Source: Anaerolineales bacterium
GTDB taxonomy: Bacteria; Chloroflexota; Anaerolineae; Anaerolineales; RBG-16-64-43
NCBI GenBank assembly: GCA_016932475.1
Contig: JAFGCU010000094.1
Span: forward strand, 1 to 62,507
Direction: 5' to 3'
Length of the DNA: 62,507 bases
In this document: in pieces, positions 17,388 to 24,703 of the stretch
Layout of the letters: every line of letters begins with the position of its first letter
Numbering within the stretch: the stretch's first letter is position 1
Notes under the pieces: model-generated
Told to the model about the DNA's origin: nothing
What the model saw: the letters and a program-made list of their open reading frames with translations, nothing else
The model's database searches: none
Made by a program: the position numbers and the translations under genes

Positions 17388-17460
17388 TCCACGAAGAGCA
17401 CCAAGAGCACCAAGAATTATGGGTTTTCTTTTTCTTCGTGCCCTTCGAGCTCTTCGTGGA
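17388..17460. repeat. Class C inverted repeat (CCACGAAGAGCAC type)
   Basis: TCCACGAAGAGCACCAAG at the left end is mirrored by CTCTTCGTGGA at the right end, around an AT-rich centre. It separates the HlyD gene from the ATPase genes inside what otherwise looks like one operon. Confidence 0.75.
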
Positions 17461-17498
17461 GAAATTAATCCAAGAATTGCGGTAAGAGCCAGTGGTGT

Positions 17499-18452
17499 AT
17501 GGAAGAAAACAGTCGGCCTGTGAAAAACGCAATTGAGATCGACCGGGTGGTGAAGGCCTTTGGCGCCGTCCACGCCGTCGATTCCCTGACCCTGCATGTG
17601 CAGGAAGGGGAGATCTACGGCCTGGTCGGCCCGGACGGCGCCGGGAAAACCACCGCCATGCGCCTTCTGTGCGGCGCGCTCGCGCCCACCTCCGGCCGGA
17701 TCAAAGTCGCCGGGTATGAAGTTCCGCGCCAGGTGGAACAAGCCCGGGCGCGGATCGGCTATCTGCCACAGCGCTTTTCGCTTTATGAGGAATTGACGGT
17801 CCTTGAAAACCTGCGGTTCTTCGCCGAGGTCCGTTCCCTGACCGGCGCGGACTGGCTGCCGCGCAGCATCGAGATATTGAAGTTCGTCGGCCTGGATGAA
17901 TTCGCCGGGCGCCGCGCCGGAGCGCTCTCCGGCGGGATGAAGCAAAAACTCGGATTGGCCGCCGCCCTGGTGCACCGCCCGCGGGTTCTGCTGCTGGACG
18001 AACCCACCACCGGGGTGGACCCCGCCACGAGGCAGTCCTTTTGGCAGCTGATCATCCGGCTGATAGCCGAAGGGCCGCTCTCGGTATTTGTCAGCACGCC
18101 CTACATGGACGAGGCCGGCCGCTGCAACCGGGTCGGCTTCCTGCAATCCGGCGCTCTGGTGGTCGAAGGCCCGCCCGGCCGTCTGCGGGAAATGCTCGCC
18201 GGCCGCATCCTCGAGGTGGTCGGCCGGCCGCTCATGCTGCTGCGGGACGCCGTGCGCACCGATCCGGACGTGGAGGATGCGCAGATGTTCGGCGACCGGC
18301 TGCACCTGCGCACGCGCGAAGGCACGCGCGACGCGGTCGGCAGCCGGGTCTGGGTGACCGCCGTGGAAAAAGGGATCTCCGTCGAAAGAGTCCGCCCGGT
18401 TCAAGCCGGATTGGAGGACGTTTTCATTTCGCTCCTGGAGGCCAAGCCGTGA
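17499..18452 (+). CDS. ABC exporter ATPase, corresponds to the first half of YbhF
   Basis: This is a 317-residue ATPase. Walker A is GPDGAGKTT, the signature is LSGGMKQKL, Walker B is LLLDEPTTGVDP, and STPYMDEAGRCNRVG follows. These details (MKQKLGL, TPYMDEA) match my recollection of the N-terminal ATPase domain of E. coli YbhF. It probably pairs with the next gene's product as a heterodimer that drives the ABC-2 permease. Its stop overlaps the GTG of the next gene by four bases. Confidence 0.92.
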   Translation: MEENSRPVKNAIEIDRVVKAFGAVHAVDSLTLHVQEGEIYGLVGPDGAGKTTAMRLLCGALAPTSGRIKVAGYEVPRQVEQARARIGYLPQRFSLYEELTVLENLRFFAEVRSLTGADWLPRSIEILKFVGLDEFAGRRAGALSGGMKQKLGLAAALVHRPRVLLLDEPTTGVDPATRQSFWQLIIRLIAEGPLSVFVSTPYMDEAGRCNRVGFLQSGALVVEGPPGRLREMLAGRILEVVGRPLMLLRDAVRTDPDVEDAQMFGDRLHLRTREGTRDAVGSRVWVTAVEKGISVERVRPVQAGLEDVFISLLEAKP

Positions 18453-19372
18453 ACCCGGTCGTGCGCACCGATGCCCTGACCAAGCGGTTCGGGGAGTTCA
18501 CCGCCGTGGACCGCGTAAGCTTTGAAATCCCCGCGGGAGAAGTGGTGGGATTCCTCGGACCCAACGGATCCGGCAAGACCACCACCATCCGCATGCTGCT
18601 CGGGCTGCTGCAGCCGACCTCCGGCGAAGCCGAAGTCCTCGGGTTCGACATCCGCAAAAATCCCGAGCAGATCCGCGAGCGGGTCGGATACGTCAGCCAG
18701 AAATTCGCGCTGTATTCGGATCTGACGGTCGAGGAGAACCTTCAATTCTACGCGGGGGTCTACGGGGTCGGCGAGCGCGGCAGGATCCGCGAAATGCTGG
18801 AGCTTGTCGGGCTGGAACCGTTCCGGCGCGCGCTGGTGGGCGGGCTCTCGACCGGCTGGCGTCAGCGGCTGGCGCTGGCCACCGCGATCGTCCACAACCC
18901 GAAATTATTTTTTCTGGACGAACCCACCTCGGGCGTGGATCCCACCGCGCGCCGCGCCTTCTGGGATCTGATCTACCGGCTGGTCGAGGGCGGCACCACG
19001 GCGCTCGTCACCACCCATTACATGGACGAAGCCGAATATTGCAGCCGGGTGGGGATCATCAGCGACGGGCGCCTGTTGGCGCTGGATTCACCGGCGGCGC
19101 TCAAACGCGACGCGCTGCCCGGCCGCGCCTGGGACGTGTACGCCGAACCGCTTCTGCCCGCGCTGGCCGCGCTCGGGGAATGCGCGTGCGTGCTGCGTGT
19201 CGGGCTGGCGGGGGATCATTTGCGCGCGGTCACACCGCCCGAAACGGTTGAGGCGGATTTGCTTGCGGGCCTCGGCCGGGACGGGATTCAGATCCATCTG
19301 CTCGAGGCGGCGGAACCCACGCTGGAAGACGTGTTTTTATCGCTCACCGCACGGAGATCCCCCGCGGCCTGA
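18449..19372 (+). CDS. ABC exporter ATPase, corresponds to the second half of YbhF
   Basis: This is a 307-residue ATPase. Walker A is GPNGSGKTT and Walker B is FFLDEPTSGVDP, followed by TTHYMDEAEYCSRVG. The signature is degenerate (LSTGWRQRLAL instead of LSGGQ), as in the C-terminal ATPase domain of YbhF. The GTG start at 18449 overlaps the previous stop (GTGA) and follows CTGGAGG, so the two ATPases are translationally coupled. It completes the exporter set of tetR, permease, HlyD and two ATPases. Confidence 0.92.
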   Translation: MNPVVRTDALTKRFGEFTAVDRVSFEIPAGEVVGFLGPNGSGKTTTIRMLLGLLQPTSGEAEVLGFDIRKNPEQIRERVGYVSQKFALYSDLTVEENLQFYAGVYGVGERGRIREMLELVGLEPFRRALVGGLSTGWRQRLALATAIVHNPKLFFLDEPTSGVDPTARRAFWDLIYRLVEGGTTALVTTHYMDEAEYCSRVGIISDGRLLALDSPAALKRDALPGRAWDVYAEPLLPALAALGECACVLRVGLAGDHLRAVTPPETVEADLLAGLGRDGIQIHLLEAAEPTLEDVFLSLTARRSPAA

Positions 19373-19514
19373 TCCTCACCGCCCCGCCCCGAACACGCGC
19401 CGTCTTTCATGCTATTATGGAAAAACCTTTCCCCCTCCGGAAACGGCCCGGGGGAATCCGCGCTTTCCTCATGGCTGATCGGCATATCATCCGCCCGTCT
19501 TTGCGGAGGTCTTC

Positions 19515-22340
19515 ATGAAGAACCGCAAACCGCCCCCGCGGAACCGCCCCTCCCCCGCCCGGAAAAAGCCGGCGGCGGGCGCGGCCGCTTCCCGCAAACC
19601 AAAAACCAGCCCGCCGGAGGATTTATCGCCCTTCTTCGATTCGCCGCTCGACTTGCTGTGCATCGGCGACCGCCGCGCGATTTTCCAAAAACTCAATCCG
19701 CAATGGGAAGCGGTCCTCGGGTTTCCGCCGGAGGAGATGGAGGGAAGGGATTTTATCGAATTCATCCACCCGGACGACCGGGCGGCCGCCTTGGAGGCGT
19801 TCGGGGAGATCGAACGGCGGAAAAACGTGCAAACGCTGACCAACCGGGTTCGTTCCAAAAACGGCGCCTACCGGTGGCTGGAGTGGAAATACGTGCTGCG
19901 GGGGGAACATATCTACGCCGCCGCGCGCGATATCACCGATCATCAGCAGGCGGAGGCGGCGCTGCTGGAATCGCGCCGGATGCTGGAGACCATCCTCGAC
20001 ACCATCCCCGTCCGGGTGTTCTGGAAAGACCTCCATTCCGTGTTTCTGGGCTGCAACCGGCCTTTCGTCTTGGATGCAGGTTTTTCCTCCCCGGCCGAGA
20101 TCATCGGGCGCGATGATCATCAGATGGGCTGGGCACAACAGGCGGACCTCTACCGTTCGGACGACCGGATCGTTATGGAAACCGGCAAAGAAAAAATCGG
20201 GTATGAAGAACCGCAGACACGGCCTGACGGGAAACAAATCTGGCTGCGAACCAGCAAGAAACCCCTGCGAGACTTGGAAGGCAACATTCGCGGCGTCTTG
20301 GGAACCTATGAAGATATCACCGAGCAGAAAACGGCCGAGAAAGCGCTGCGCGAAAGCGACGAGCGATACCAGCGGATCTCCCGGACGATCACGGATTACA
20401 TCTATCATGTGCGCGTGGAAAACGGGAAGGCCGTGAAGACTCTCCACAGCCGGCGCTGCCTGGCGGTGACGGGATACACCGTCGAGGAGTTCGAATCGGA
20501 TCCGGACCTCTGGCTGCGCATGGTCGATCCCCGGGACCGGCCGATGGTTGAGGAACAGGCGCGGACGGTGCTTTCCGGCCGGGATACTCCGGTAATCGAG
20601 CACCGGCTGCGGCGCAAGGACGGCATCCGGCGTTGGGTCCGGAATACGCCCGTGCTGTATTGCGATCCGGGTGGACGGTTGGTCGGTTACGACGGATTGA
20701 TTCAGGATATTACCGAGCGGAAAGAAGCGGAACTGCAGCTCCATACCCAGCATGAGCTCGCCCTTGCGTTAAGCGCCACCTTTAATATGAAGGAAGGTTT
20801 GCGCGTATGCCTCGAAACGGCCATGCGGGCGTCCGGGATGGAGGCCGGCGGCGTGTATCTTGCGGATCCCGGCACCGGCGCGATGGATCTGGTCGTGGAG
20901 CAGGGCTTGCCGCCCGATCTCGCCAACCTCGTCCGGCATTTGGAACCCGACCGCCCGGAAGCGCGCTGGATGATGGAAGGAAAGCCCATTTACACGGATT
21001 TTAATAATCTACAATCGCATATGCCATTGATCCCGCAGGCCTACGAAGGATTGCACGCCTTGATCGGGCTCCCCATCCGATGCGAAAACCGAATCATCGG
21101 ATGCTTGAACCTCGTCTCGTCCACGGTGGATGCCATCCCCCCCGCCATCCGCGAAACGCTGGAAACCATAGTCGCCCAGATCGGCAGCGCCATCGGCCGG
21201 CTGCGCAGCGAGGCCGAGCTGCGCGAATCGCAGTTGATGCTGCAAACGGTCCTGGATACCATCCCCGTCCGTGTGTTCTGGAAGGATCGCAGTTCCCGCT
21301 ATCTGGGATGCAACCAGCCCTTCGCCCGGGACGCGGGCTTTTCCTCGCCGGCGGAGACGCTCGGAAAGGACGATTTCCAAATGGGCTGGGTGGAACAGGC
21401 GGAGCGGTACCGATCCGACGATATGGCGGTCATCGAAACAGGCCGGGAAAAACTGGGCTACGAAGAGCCGCAAACATGGGCCGACGGGAAACGCATCTGG
21501 GTGCGGACCAGCAAAGTCCCCCTGCGCGACTCGGACGGCTGGATCCGAGGAGTCCTGGGCACATACGAAGACATCACCCAAAGCAAACAAGCGGAGGAGG
21601 AAATCCGCAATCTCAATGCGGAGCTCGAACATCGCGTGGCGCAGCGGACCGCGCAGCTGGAGGCCGCCAACAAGGAAATGGAGGCGTTCGCGTATTCGGT
21701 TTCGCACGACCTGCGCGCGCCGCTGCGCGCCATCGACGGATTCACCCGGGTCCTGGAGGAGGATTACGGACACGCGCTGGATGCAGAAGGAAAACGCGTA
21801 TGCGGCGTCATCCGCCGCAATACCCTCAACATGGACAAATTGATCGACGGTCTGCTGGCGCTCTCCCGTCTGAGCCGAGCGGAAATGGAGTATCAAGCCG
21901 CCGACATGGATGCGATGGTTCAATCGGTCTTTCAGGAACTGGTCCCGCCGGAAAGCCGCGCGCGGATCGATTTCCGGACCGGGCGCCTCCCCACGGTTCA
22001 CTGCGACCCGGTCCTCCTCCGCCAGGTTTGGATCAACCTGATCTCGAATGCGGTTAAATTCAGCAACAACCGGGAACCGGCCAGCATCCGGGTCGAATGC
22101 CGGAGCACGCCGGAGGAGGATGTCTTTTCGATCCACGACAACGGCGCCGGGTTCGACATGCATTACGCGGACAGGGTGTTCGCCGTTTTCCAGCGCCTGC
22201 ACAATGCTTCCGATTTTGAAGGAACCGGCGTTGGGTTGGCGATCGTACAGAGGGTGATCCACCGCCACGGCGGCCGGGTATGGGCGGAAGGCGAGGTGGA
22301 TAAGGGAACCACGATCCGCTTCTCTCTGCCAAAACCATAA
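19515..22340 (+). CDS. Multi-PAS/GAF sensor histidine kinase with a duplicated PAS domain
   Basis: This is a 941-residue soluble-looking kinase. After a Lys/Pro-rich head it has a PAS domain (about 41-150), a second PAS (152-272), a third (283-400), GAF (about 410-560) and a fourth PAS (572-692). HisKA carries the phospho-acceptor H731 in SVSHDLRAPLRA, and HATPase_c (about 830-940) has NLISNAVKFSN, DNGAGFD and GTGVGLAIVQR. The second and fourth PAS domains are near copies (both TIPVRVFWKD, GFSSPAE, GYEEPQT, RGVLGTYEDIT). No response regulator is adjacent. It resembles cytosolic phytochrome-type kinases, but no membrane helix or chromophore Cys is identified. Confidence 0.93.
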   Translation: MKNRKPPPRNRPSPARKKPAAGAAASRKPKTSPPEDLSPFFDSPLDLLCIGDRRAIFQKLNPQWEAVLGFPPEEMEGRDFIEFIHPDDRAAALEAFGEIERRKNVQTLTNRVRSKNGAYRWLEWKYVLRGEHIYAAARDITDHQQAEAALLESRRMLETILDTIPVRVFWKDLHSVFLGCNRPFVLDAGFSSPAEIIGRDDHQMGWAQQADLYRSDDRIVMETGKEKIGYEEPQTRPDGKQIWLRTSKKPLRDLEGNIRGVLGTYEDITEQKTAEKALRESDERYQRISRTITDYIYHVRVENGKAVKTLHSRRCLAVTGYTVEEFESDPDLWLRMVDPRDRPMVEEQARTVLSGRDTPVIEHRLRRKDGIRRWVRNTPVLYCDPGGRLVGYDGLIQDITERKEAELQLHTQHELALALSATFNMKEGLRVCLETAMRASGMEAGGVYLADPGTGAMDLVVEQGLPPDLANLVRHLEPDRPEARWMMEGKPIYTDFNNLQSHMPLIPQAYEGLHALIGLPIRCENRIIGCLNLVSSTVDAIPPAIRETLETIVAQIGSAIGRLRSEAELRESQLMLQTVLDTIPVRVFWKDRSSRYLGCNQPFARDAGFSSPAETLGKDDFQMGWVEQAERYRSDDMAVIETGREKLGYEEPQTWADGKRIWVRTSKVPLRDSDGWIRGVLGTYEDITQSKQAEEEIRNLNAELEHRVAQRTAQLEAANKEMEAFAYSVSHDLRAPLRAIDGFTRVLEEDYGHALDAEGKRVCGVIRRNTLNMDKLIDGLLALSRLSRAEMEYQAADMDAMVQSVFQELVPPESRARIDFRTGRLPTVHCDPVLLRQVWINLISNAVKFSNNREPASIRVECRSTPEEDVFSIHDNGAGFDMHYADRVFAVFQRLHNASDFEGTGVGLAIVQRVIHRHGGRVWAEGEVDKGTTIRFSLPKP

Positions 22341-22413
22341 TGCGCGGGGACGGGAACACACCGGGGGATCCCCCGATGTAGATTACCAAATGCTCGCGGG
22401 CGGCACCGCCCCG

Positions 22414-22716
22414 TCAGCGCAACTTCGCGAGGACGAGGACGATCAGGACGGACACCAGCGCGGATATCAATCCCAGAATCAGCATGGATCGCCGGAAATT
22501 GGGCGGCAGCGTTTTATGCCGCATCTGGTAGATCGTCGACACCCCGCTGCCTGCAATCACCAGCGCAAAGAGATCCCAGGGGGCTTGGTTGAAAAACGCG
22601 CTGCGGACCGTGATATCGACAAGCAGGCCGAAACAAAGAATCATGAAACCCGGCTTGTAGCTGGCGTGCTCGATGCTTCTGGTTCGCTCGTCCTGGATTA
22701 CCGGTTGATCCTTCAT
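22414..22716 (-). CDS. Small membrane protein paired with an XRE regulator
   Basis: This 100-residue protein has three likely membrane segments (about residues 24-40, 45-62 and 77-97). Its ATG overlaps the stop of the XRE gene (ATGA at 22713-22716), so it is translationally coupled. Small hydrophobic proteins next to short XRE regulators are common, but their job is unclear; this could be a stress sensor or a partner that sequesters the regulator. I do not recognise the family with certainty. Confidence 0.7.
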   Translation of the reverse strand: MKDQPVIQDERTRSIEHASYKPGFMILCFGLLVDITVRSAFFNQAPWDLFALVIAGSGVSTIYQMRHKTLPPNFRRSMLILGLISALVSVLIVLVLAKLR

Positions 22717-22931
22717 GGTTCATCTCCTTCGAGGCGGAAAAGGTCTTCCACCCGCTTGTCGAGCCGTTTGGCGAGCAGAAACGCCAACAGCGCCGACGGG
22801 CAATACTCCCCGCTTTCGATCGATCCGATGGTCTGACGGGTCACCCCCGCCAACTTGGCAAGCGCTTCCTGCGATAAATCCTTTTCCGCTCGGGCGACTT
22901 TTACCCGGTTTGCGAGGTGGAGTTTGGCCAT
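22713..22931 (-). CDS. Short XRE-family helix-turn-helix regulator
   Basis: This 72-residue protein is essentially one HTH domain: LSQEALAKLAGVTRQTIGSIE is the motif with its recognition helix, followed by SALLAFLLAKRLDKRVEDLF. It matches the YozG/Cro-type short regulators. It heads a two-gene operon with the overlapping membrane protein. A good promoter (TTGACA at 22973-22978, -10 TACTCT at 22950-22955) precedes it on the minus strand. Confidence 0.9.
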   Translation of the reverse strand: MAKLHLANRVKVARAEKDLSQEALAKLAGVTRQTIGSIESGEYCPSALLAFLLAKRLDKRVEDLFRLEGDEP

Positions 22932-22949
22932 GGCTGGATCCTCTCAAAT

Positions 22950-22978
22950 AGAGTATCAGAAGAGGTTTGTAATGTCAA
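22950..22978 (-). promoter_or_regulatory. Promoter of the XRE/membrane-protein operon
   Basis: On the minus strand TTGACA (22978-22973) and TACTCT (22955-22950) have a 17-bp spacer. AATAGAGTAT and AGTATTCTATT flank and overlap it as an imperfect inverted repeat, a possible site for the XRE protein. Confidence 0.65.
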
Positions 22979-23062
22979 GTATTCTATTCTTTTTGTGTAG
23001 TTGTCTTTTCTTTATGTAAATTATAATATTCAATAAATTTTAGGACTTGGAGAAAGTCGATC

Positions 23063-23106
23063 AAAAAACCACCTGAAGGAAACGGCTTCCTGCCAGGTGG
23101 TTTTTT
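23063..23106. terminator. Bidirectional intrinsic terminator downstream of metA
   Basis: AAAAAACCACCTG and CAGGTGGTTTTTT are exact inverted repeats with an inner AAGGA/TTCCT stem. It lies 74 bp beyond the metA stop on the minus strand and has T-runs on both strands. Confidence 0.85.
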
Positions 23107-23179
23107 CTACCTTTTTCGCGGGATCCGGCCCCCAACCGGATCAGCCGCTCACCTTCCAGATAGATGCTCTCCCCCGCGA

Positions 23180-24124
23180 TTATCCGGCTTGACGGTCGGA
23201 AGGAGAACCCGTAATCCGGTGCAGGTCGTACGGCGTGTTTTCATACACGTGGTAGTTCAGCCAGTTCGCGAAAAACATCGCCGCATGACTCCGCCAACGG
23301 ACGACCGGCAGGCGCGAGGGATCGTTGTCCGGAAAGTAATTGACCGGAACGCGGATGGGCAGCCCCCGGGCAAGATCCCGTTCGTATTCCTGCTTGAGCG
23401 TCAGCGCGTCGTATTCCGAGTGCCCGGTGACAAACGTCCTGCGTCCGTCGCGCGCCGCGAGAATGTGGATGCCCGCCTCGTCGGATTCCGCCAGAATGGC
23501 AAGTTCCGGCACCCGTTCGATATCCGCGCGGCGGATCTCCGTAAGGCGGGAATGCGGGGCGAAGAACTCATCGTCGAACCCCCGCATCAGTTCGTGGCGC
23601 GGCTCGAGAGTCCGGTGCGGAAAAACCCCGAACATCTTTTCGGCCAGCGGATACTTCGGGATTCCATAGAAATGGTGAAGCCCGGCCTGCGCCCCCCAGC
23701 AGATGTAGAGCGACGTGAACACGTTCGTCTCGGCCCAGTCCATGACCTGCACCAGTTCCGGCCAGTAATCGACCTCCTCGAACGGCAGGTCCTCGACCGG
23801 CGCGCCGGTGATGATCAGGCCGTCGAACTTCTGGCGCCGCACTTGGGCGAAGGATTTGTAATGGTTGATCAGGTGCTCCTCGGAGACATTTTTGGACCGG
23901 TGGGAGGCCATGTGCAGCAGGGTCATCTCCACCTGGACGGGGGAATTCCCGAGAAGCCTGAGGAATTGGGTTTCGGTGACGATCTTGGTCGGCATCAGAT
24001 TGAGCATGGCCACCCGCAACGGGCGGATATCCTGGTGGCGGGCGCGTTCCTCCCCCATAACGAAAATATTCTCGCTCTCCAGGACGGCGCGGGCGGGAAG
24101 GGTTTCCGGTATTCGAACGGGCAT
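23180..24124 (-). CDS. metA: Homoserine O-acyltransferase (MetA)
   Basis: This is a 314-residue cytoplasmic enzyme that acylates homoserine with acetyl- or succinyl-CoA, the first committed step of methionine synthesis. Family features seen are [26 protein letters not shown], the catalytic Cys in [15 protein letters not shown], and TGHSEYD with the catalytic His. Whether it prefers acetyl- or succinyl-CoA cannot be decided by eye; many MetA proteins outside enterobacteria use acetyl-CoA. The start at 24124 follows GGAGGC; an in-frame start at 24178 adds 18 unrelated residues. A SAM-I riboswitch and terminator precede it. Confidence 0.95.
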   Translation of the reverse strand: MPVRIPETLPARAVLESENIFVMGEERARHQDIRPLRVAMLNLMPTKIVTETQFLRLLGNSPVQVEMTLLHMASHRSKNVSEEHLINHYKSFAQVRRQKFDGLIITGAPVEDLPFEEVDYWPELVQVMDWAETNVFTSLYICWGAQAGLHHFYGIPKYPLAEKMFGVFPHRTLEPRHELMRGFDDEFFAPHSRLTEIRRADIERVPELAILAESDEAGIHILAARDGRRTFVTGHSEYDALTLKQEYERDLARGLPIRVPVNYFPDNDPSRLPVVRWRSHAAMFFANWLNYHVYENTPYDLHRITGSPSDRQAG

Positions 24125-24235
24125 CTTGCCTCCATCCTGCGGGTGCCGGCCGTACCGATCCGCAGCATCGATCGGCACAAAGGCGGCCGATCCTGAGTAA
24201 CCGGCGCCGCGGTCCCGGCGCTTCGGCGGTGCATC

Positions 24236-24388
24236 AAGAAAACACCCCTTCCGGTTGAGAAGGGGTGAATGGGAAAGACATCACTTGGCCTCTCATCTTC
24301 CAGAAACATCTGCCGGAATTGGCACCTTGGTTTTCGCCAGGTTGCCGAGGCTTCATCGGGCCGGGCCCTCCGCCTCTCTGGATAAGAG
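24236..24388 (-). promoter_or_regulatory. SAM-I (S-box) riboswitch with expression-platform terminator
   Basis: On the minus strand, 24388 to 24290 reads as an S-box. CTCTTATCCAGAG opens P1/P2, GGCCCGATGAAGCC and CGGCAACC form the conserved core, AAGGTGCCAATTCC follows, and GATGAGAG closes P1. Downstream, CACCCCTT/AAGGGGTG (24243-24267) is a terminator stem followed by TTTTCTT. High S-adenosylmethionine should favour termination before metA. P1 position and motif order fit the class well. Confidence 0.95.
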
Positions 24389-24418
24389 CATGCGCACTTT
24401 GGATTGTGAACAGCCGTT

Positions 24419-24447
24419 TTTATACTACTCCCGGACGGGCATGTCAA
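24419..24447 (-). promoter_or_regulatory. Promoter of the riboswitch-metA transcript
   Basis: On the minus strand TTGACA (24447-24442) and TATAAA (24424-24419) are 17 bp apart. Transcription would start shortly before the riboswitch P1 stem. Confidence 0.8.
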
Positions 24448-24572
24448 GATTATCCGCGGCTTATTGATGAGATGGAGGTGTCATCCGGAGGCTGCAATGC
24501 CCGCAGCCGAAGGATCTGCTTCTTCCGTCTCGCGGGATCCATCGGTCGCGGTTGAAGGGCGAGTTTGTATTC

Positions 24573-24640
24573 GCCACAAAAGGCCCAAAGCGCATAAAAA
24601 AGGAAAAACTATTTTTGTCTTTTGAGCTTTTTGTGGCAAT
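24573..24640. repeat. Class C inverted repeat (GCCACAAAAGGC type)
   Basis: CGCCACAAAAGGCCCAAAG is mirrored by GAGCTTTTTGTGGC around an A-rich centre. It lies between the end of smc and the metA promoter and could end smc transcripts. Confidence 0.7.
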
Positions 24641-24703
24641 TAATTCTGTGCCATACAAGAACGTGCGGCTCAGGTTAATCGTATGGGAGCGACGACGGTT
24701 TTT

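Noticed and set aside
16563-18404. 613-codon minus-strand open frame
   Set aside because: It lies opposite the HlyD and first ATPase genes, which have clear motifs; the antisense product has none.
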